Of a stretch of 35,310 bases of DNA, positions 31,729-35,310 are shown piece after piece (the stretch's first letter is position 1; every line of letters begins with the position of its first letter). The stretch is from Pseudomonas sp. GM21 (GTDB lineage Bacteria; Pseudomonadota; Gammaproteobacteria; Pseudomonadales; Pseudomonadaceae). The stretch is taken from contig NZ_AKJS01000134.1 in the NCBI RefSeq assembly GCF_000282215.1, positions 1 to 35,310 of the forward strand. Reading direction: 5' to 3'. Under the pieces are notes generated by a model that saw only the letters and a list, made by a program, of their open reading frames with translations, made no database searches and was not told where the DNA came from. Both the position numbers and the translations under genes were made by a program.

Positions 31729-32112
31729 TCAGTAGTCGAGAATGGCGGGCTTGAGGTACATCCCTTCCTGCGACATCGCAATCCGGTACTTCAATACATC
31801 GCCGGCCTTGAGCACGATGTTCTGCGCGGCGGGTACCAGCATGCCCGGGTTGCATCCCGGCATCTGTCCCGGCAGCAGTTTGAGGCGCAAGGACACATTG
31901 CCCGGCGGCAGGTTGAACGAGGTGCTTTGCTCCTGGAACAGTCGTGCAGACAGTTCGTCCTGGATGTACACACCGATCTCGCAGGAGGTTGAAACTTCCA
32001 GGCGCTCGCGGGAAATGATCAGTACGCCATAGTTTTCCCCGGCAGCGTGAACCGAAGGTGTCGCGGCAAAGAGGCTGAGGAAGCCAAACAGGCTGAGAGC
32101 TGACCAGCGCAT
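31729..32112 (-). CDS. Secreted protein of unknown function between copA and copZ
   Basis: A 127-aa protein with a cleavable signal peptide (MRWSALSLFGFLSLFAATPS, cleavage probably after VHAAG or VHA). The mature part is about 104 residues, mostly beta, with two Cys (EVSTSCEIGVYIQ and QMPGCNPGML) that could form a disulfide. I chose the ATG at 32112 because the in-frame extension upstream to 32481 crosses the CueR promoter and is antisense to copZ. Its position between copA and copZ suggests a periplasmic role in metal handling, but no His/Met-rich copper motif is present and no family was recognised. Confidence 0.75.
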   Translation of the reverse strand: MRWSALSLFGFLSLFAATPSVHAAGENYGVLIISRERLEVSTSCEIGVYIQDELSARLFQEQSTSFNLPPGNVSLRLKLLPGQMPGCNPGMLVPAAQNIVLKAGDVLKYRIAMSQEGMYLKPAILDY

Positions 32113-32199
32113 GGCTGAATCTCCTGAAGTCGAGTCATTGATGCCCGCAGCTTGGCCGAGCGCGACGCCGATTGCCAGCCCGGCAGATTGTTGAAGAAC

Positions 32200-32230
32200 T
32201 TGACCTTGCCATGGTGGCAAGCTCGAGACT
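32200..32230 (+). promoter_or_regulatory. CueR-type promoter of copZ
   Basis: -35 TTGACC (32200-32205), 19-bp spacer, -10 GAGACT (32225-32230), with the dyad CTTGCC-ATGGT-GGCAAG inside the spacer. The layout matches that of the copA promoter but on the opposite strand. It is 29 bp ahead of the copZ ATG, so copZ and copA-cueR should respond to copper together. Confidence 0.82.
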
Positions 32231-32259
32231 GCTCGCAACCTCAATAAAGGAGCCACACC

Positions 32260-32457
32260 ATGCAAGTGTTCAACGTTCAGGGCATGTCTTGCGGTCACTG
32301 TGTCAAAGCCATTACCCAGGCGCTGCAAGCCAAAGATCCGGCGGCCAGTGTGCGGGTCGATCTGGCTGCCAGGGAAGTCGGGGTTGAAAGCGCGCTGACG
32401 ACCGAGCAAGTGATCGCCGCGATCACTGAAGAAGGCTACGAGATCAAAGTCGCCTGA
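32260..32457 (+). CDS. copZ: CopZ-like cytoplasmic copper chaperone
   Basis: A 65-aa single heavy-metal-associated (HMA) domain protein. The Cu(I) motif is MSCGHC at 9-14 (QGMSCGHCVKAITQAL). The rest fits the beta-alpha-beta-beta-alpha-beta ferredoxin-like fold. It would deliver Cu(I) to the N-terminal domains of CopA or to CueR. AAGGAG lies 8-13 bases ahead of the ATG. A CueR promoter is directly upstream. Short length and motif make this call firm. Confidence 0.93.
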   Translation: MQVFNVQGMSCGHCVKAITQALQAKDPAASVRVDLAAREVGVESALTTEQVIAAITEEGYEIKVA

Positions 32458-32493
32458 CCCAGCGCAAATCCCTGCATCCATTCGGCAGAATTT

Positions 32494-32521
32494 TGTTAGT
32501 TAGCAAGCTATCGTTATGTTC
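32494..32521 (+). promoter_or_regulatory. Possible promoter with internal palindrome ahead of the MFS gene
   Basis: TTGTTA (32494-32499) and TATGTT (32516-32521) have a 16-bp spacer holding TAGC-AA-GCTA (32501-32510). A short dyad between -35 and -10 is a typical repressor site, for example of MarR-type. Arms of 4 bp are weak evidence. Confidence 0.3.
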
Positions 32522-32580
32522 AAGGCGTTCATGCACCGCTAGACTGTCGGCCTGACGACTCATGTCCAACTGGATGCCTG

Positions 32581-33777
32581 ATGAATTTCCGTACCATTTT
32601 GATTCTTGGCGCCCTGAGCGCTTTCGGTCCGCTGGCGATCGATTTCTATTTGCCGGCCTTCCCGGCGATGGCGCTCGCCTTCGGCACCGATGAAAAACAC
32701 GTTCAACTGACGTTGGCGGCGTATTTCCTCGGATTGTCGATTGGTCAACTGGCCTACGGCCCGGTGGCCGATCGTTTCGGGCGGCGTATTCCGTTGCTGA
32801 CCGGGGTCGGTTTGTTCACCCTGGCTTCGTTGGCCTGCGCCTATGCACCGAACCTTGAATGGTTGATCGGCGCGCGTTTTGTCCAGGCGTTAGGCGGTTG
32901 TGCCGGGATGGTGATTTCCCGTGCGGTGGTCAGCGACAAATGTGATGCCGTGGGTTCGGCGAAAGTTTATTCGCAACTGATGCTGGTCATGGGGCTGGCG
33001 CCGATTCTCGCGCCGATGCTCGGTGGCGTGTTGGTCAACACCACGGGTTGGCAGTCGATCTTTCTGGTGTTGACCGGTTTCAGCGCTTTGGCGGGATTGG
33101 CCGTGGCCCTCGGGTTGCCGGAGAGCCTGCCCGCGCATGTGCCGCGTCAGCCGTTGTCGGGGGCTTTCAGGCAGTACGGTCGCCTGTTGTCAGATCGGGT
33201 ATTTCTCGGCCACGCCCTGACCGGTGGTATCGCCATCGCCGGGATGTTTTCCTACATCGCCGGTTCACCGTTCGTGTTCATCAAACTCTACGGTGTACCG
33301 GCCGAGCATTTCGGCTGGCTGTTCGGCACCAACGCGGCGGGGTTCATTCTGGTGGCGCAAGTCAACGCACGATTGCTGGCCAAGCGTGGCCCGGCATTTT
33401 TGCTGGCACGTGCCGTGTGGGTCTACCTGATTGCCGGTCTGACGCTTCTTGCCGTCAGTGCGCTGCGACCCGAGCATTTGTGGCCATTGCTGATTCCGCT
33501 GTTTATATGTATTTCCAGCCTCGGCTGTATCCTCCCCAACGCGTCGGCGTGTGCCATGAACGGGCAGGGCGCCCGCGCCGGCAGTGCATCGGCGATGCTC
33601 GGCTGCCTGCAATTCACCGTCGCGGCCGGAGCCGCTGCGCTGGTCGGTGTTTTGCACGATGGCAGCGCCATGCCGATGGCGATGGTCATCAGCTTGTGCG
33701 CAGTGTTGGTGGTGAGCATGGCGATGCTCACCCGGCGTTTGCAAACTGCCCGGGCGTTGGCGCAAGCCCAGGTCTGA
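32581..33777 (+). CDS. Bcr/CflA family drug efflux MFS transporter
   Basis: A 398-aa inner-membrane H+ antiporter with about 12 membrane segments. The N terminus (FRTILILGALSAFGPLAIDF, then YLPAFPAM) is a Bcr/CflA signature with the acidic residue in TM1. The motif A loop is YGPVADRFGRRIPLL after TM2, and TM5 carries a Pro/Gly-rich segment around GLAPILAPMLGG. The substrate may be bicyclomycin-like or other antibiotics but is not determined. A possible promoter with an internal palindrome is at 32494-32521. No regulator gene adjoins it. Confidence 0.92.
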   Translation: MNFRTILILGALSAFGPLAIDFYLPAFPAMALAFGTDEKHVQLTLAAYFLGLSIGQLAYGPVADRFGRRIPLLTGVGLFTLASLACAYAPNLEWLIGARFVQALGGCAGMVISRAVVSDKCDAVGSAKVYSQLMLVMGLAPILAPMLGGVLVNTTGWQSIFLVLTGFSALAGLAVALGLPESLPAHVPRQPLSGAFRQYGRLLSDRVFLGHALTGGIAIAGMFSYIAGSPFVFIKLYGVPAEHFGWLFGTNAAGFILVAQVNARLLAKRGPAFLLARAVWVYLIAGLTLLAVSALRPEHLWPLLIPLFICISSLGCILPNASACAMNGQGARAGSASAMLGCLQFTVAAGAAALVGVLHDGSAMPMAMVISLCAVLVVSMAMLTRRLQTARALAQAQV

Positions 33778-33785
33778 GGGCGGAT

Positions 33786-33956
33786 TCAGCCAGCAGCGCG
33801 CTGCTGGTGACCGGGAATTTGATGGGGGGCGTACAGGCGTGCTTCGAGGGTTCGGGTAAAGGCCAGTGCTTCGGCTTCGCTGCGGAATGTCACGGCAAGC
33901 TGGTCCAGACGGACCTGCCATTGTGATTTAGCCACTTCTTTTATCAGGATCTTCAT
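33786..33956 (-). CDS. Small conserved protein, 56 aa, unknown function
   Basis: A short gene with an ATG at 33956 and TGA at 33786-33788. The peptide starts MKILIKEVAKSQWQVRLDQL, continues with AVTFRSEAEALAFTRTLEAR, and ends with QQRAAG. An excellent AGGAG site lies about 10 bases ahead. Codon use and the peptide (two basic/hydrophobic beta segments, then an alanine/glutamate-rich helix) are those of a real protein. The FRSEAEALAF segment resembles small DUF-type proteins in pseudomonads that I half remember; function unknown. It converges with the MFS gene, 8 bp apart. Confidence 0.75.
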   Translation of the reverse strand: MKILIKEVAKSQWQVRLDQLAVTFRSEAEALAFTRTLEARLYAPHQIPGHQQRAAG

Positions 33957-34069
33957 TGCTGATCTCTCCTCTCGTAAAAGATGCTACGTAAAGAATATGC
34001 CGCAGAGGATTCGATTGTAGACCCGAATACGATCGCTATTGTGACAGCGGTCAACTGTCAGACTGACGG

Positions 34070-34093
34070 TGTCGTCCATTCCTGAACGACACT
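34070..34093 (-). terminator. Weak hairpin after the MDR oxidoreductase
   Basis: GTGTCGT (34070-34076) and ACGACAC (34087-34093) form a 7-bp stem with a 10-base loop, 13 bases beyond the stop of the minus-strand gene at 34107. No T-run follows. It may be a weak terminator or chance. Confidence 0.3.
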
Positions 34094-34106
34094 GTTTCAA
34101 CTTGTT

Positions 34107-35120
34107 TCAGAACCCTTCAAGCACAATTTTTCCCTTGGCCTTGCCACTCTCCAGCAACGCATGTGCACGGCGCAGGTTGGCCGCGTTGATGGTGCCGAAG
34201 TGCTCGCCGACCGTGGTTTTCAGTGTGCCGGCGTCGATCAGCCCGGCGATACGGTTGAGCAAACGGTGTTGCTCAATCATGTCCGCAGTTTCGAATAGCG
34301 AGCGGGTGTACATGAACTCCCAGTGCAGCGACAGGCTCTTGCGTTTGAGCTTGGTCACGTCCAGCGACTTGGGATCATCGATCAACGCCAGCTTGCCTTG
34401 CGGCGCCAGCGCCTCGACCAATTGGTCCAGGTGATGATCGGTTTCGGTCAGGCTGGCGACATGGGTCACGTAATCCACACCGGCACGCTTGAGCTCCTCG
34501 CTCAGCGGTTGGCTGTGATCGATCACCAGGTCGGCGCCCAGTTCACGTACCCAGCTCTGGGTTTGTGGACGGGAGGCGGTGCCGATGACATTGAGCCCGG
34601 TGAGCTGACTGGCCAGTTGCGTAAGGATCGAACCCACCCCACCGGCCGCGCCGACGATCAGCAGGCGTTGGCCTTCATCGGTGTTGCCTTCGTGCACTTG
34701 CAGACGTTCGAAGAGCAGTTCCCAGGCAGTAATCGCGGTCAGCGGCAGCGCGGCGGCATCGGCGAAACCGAGGGTTTTGGGCATGTGGCCAACGATCCGC
34801 TCATCCACCACATGGCGTTCGCTGTTACCCCCTGCGCGGGCGATGGAGCCCGCGTAGAAGACCTTGTCGCCGACTTTGAACAAGGTCACTTCGCTGCCGA
34901 CGGCCTTGACCACACCGGCCACGTCCCAACCCAGCACCTTGGCCGCGCCTTCATCAGGCTGGACGTTCTGGCGGACCTTGGTGTCCACCGGGTTGACCGA
35001 GATGGCTTTGACGTCCACCAACAGGTCGCGGGGACCGGCAACCGGTTCTGGCAGCTCGATGTCTTGCAGTGATTTTTCGTCGCTGATCGGCAACGAGTTG
35101 TAGTAAGCAATAGCTTTCAT
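34107..35120 (-). CDS. Zinc-independent MDR quinone oxidoreductase/alcohol dehydrogenase-like protein
   Basis: A 337-aa cytosolic NADPH-dependent oxidoreductase of the medium-chain (MDR) superfamily. The catalytic-domain segment ISVNPVDTKVR and the nucleotide loop LIVGAAGGVGS (Rossmann motif) are clear. The structural and catalytic zinc Cys ligands of true alcohol dehydrogenases are absent, placing it with the quinone-oxidoreductase-like ZTA1/Qor branch. Substrate is unknown. The gene ends near a weak hairpin, and upstream (35121 onwards) is repeat-rich intergenic DNA. Confidence 0.88.
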   Translation of the reverse strand: MKAIAYYNSLPISDEKSLQDIELPEPVAGPRDLLVDVKAISVNPVDTKVRQNVQPDEGAAKVLGWDVAGVVKAVGSEVTLFKVGDKVFYAGSIARAGGNSERHVVDERIVGHMPKTLGFADAAALPLTAITAWELLFERLQVHEGNTDEGQRLLIVGAAGGVGSILTQLASQLTGLNVIGTASRPQTQSWVRELGADLVIDHSQPLSEELKRAGVDYVTHVASLTETDHHLDQLVEALAPQGKLALIDDPKSLDVTKLKRKSLSLHWEFMYTRSLFETADMIEQHRLLNRIAGLIDAGTLKTTVGEHFGTINAANLRRAHALLESGKAKGKIVLEGF

Positions 35121-35189
35121 CTAGGGAATTCCGAAAGGTAATAAAAGAAGGAGGCTGACCCCATGCCGATCAGTTAAGCGCGAGTCGAA

Positions 35190-35310
35190 CTCTGTAGCAG
35201 CTGGCGAAGCCTGCGTCCGGCTGCGAAGCAGTCGTAAATCCTGTACACGCGGATTCCCTGAAACACCGCATTGTCTGATTTCACGGCTGCTTCGCAGCCG
35301 GACGCAGGCT
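35190..35310. repeat. Long palindromic intergenic repeat, copy 2 (cut by window end)
   Basis: It begins CTGTAGCAGCTGGCGAAGCC, then the arm CGGCTGCGAAGCAGTCG, a spacer with CCTGAAACACCGCATTG (35257-35273), and the complementary arm CGGCTGCTTCGCAGCCG with GACGCAGGCT at the window edge. Same family and spacer orientation as 1-116. Confidence 0.75.

Noticed and set aside
32113..32481. N-terminal extension of the secreted hypothetical protein
   Set aside because: It covers the CueR promoter and is antisense to copZ. The signal peptide begins at 32112.

Overview
The window is ordinary chromosomal DNA of a Pseudomonas, most likely of the P. fluorescens group. The evidence is gene content and order (aroQ-accB-accC, dsbD, chemoreceptor, GcbA-like diguanylate cyclase, then DUF2333, Nudix, YciH-like and speA, which from memory follows the order of P. 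aeruginosa PA4848 to PA4839), high G+C coding sequence, and several REP/REPIN palindromes typical of fluorescent pseudomonads. No tRNA, rRNA, CRISPR array, transposase or phage gene was recognised.

Layout. Positions 1-8243 are a minus-strand housekeeping and signalling block: accC, accB and aroQ (fatty acid synthesis and shikimate pathway, one operon), dsbD (periplasmic disulfide reduction), a CtpL-like chemoreceptor and a GGDEF response regulator. Positions 8567-11392 hold a compact plus-strand type VI secretion (T6SS) accessory operon: a DUF2515-like protein with a Cys-rich N terminus, a single-pass membrane protein, an Hcp, and a small protein with a transthyretin-like C-terminal module. 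Three of its junctions are stop/start overlaps or a short gap with a strong RBS. Positions 11545-15857 return to conserved genes (DUF2333, Nudix hydrolase, YciH/SUI1, speA). Positions 16091-18207 are a second T6SS fragment: a short VgrG that ends soon after its OB-fold, overlapping a DUF4123 adaptor gene, with no cargo gene after it. The two T6SS fragments flank four core genes.

Positions 18232-22502 carry a MATE transporter, a small membrane protein, a MazG-like/CmoM pair and two tandem DUF4136 lipoproteins. Positions 22608-27366 carry a lipid metabolism group: MaoC-like hydratase, long FabG-type reductase, a divergent FadI-like thiolase and an AraC regulator. A RIO1-type kinase follows, with a textbook terminator. 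Positions 28722-32457 form a copper homeostasis locus: copA-cueR operon, a secreted protein of unknown function, and a CopZ-like chaperone. Both copA and copZ are preceded by a CueR-type promoter with a 19-bp spacer. The window ends with a Bcr/CflA drug transporter, a 56-codon gene that is easy to overlook, and a zinc-independent MDR oxidoreductase.

The items most worth following up are the two T6SS fragments (one possible effector/immunity set with its own Hcp, and one VgrG-adaptor pair without cargo), the paired CueR promoters with an uncharacterised secreted protein between them, the small genes, and a nested inverted repeat upstream of speA. Functions below are inferred from sequence motifs and memory of families; no database search was possible.
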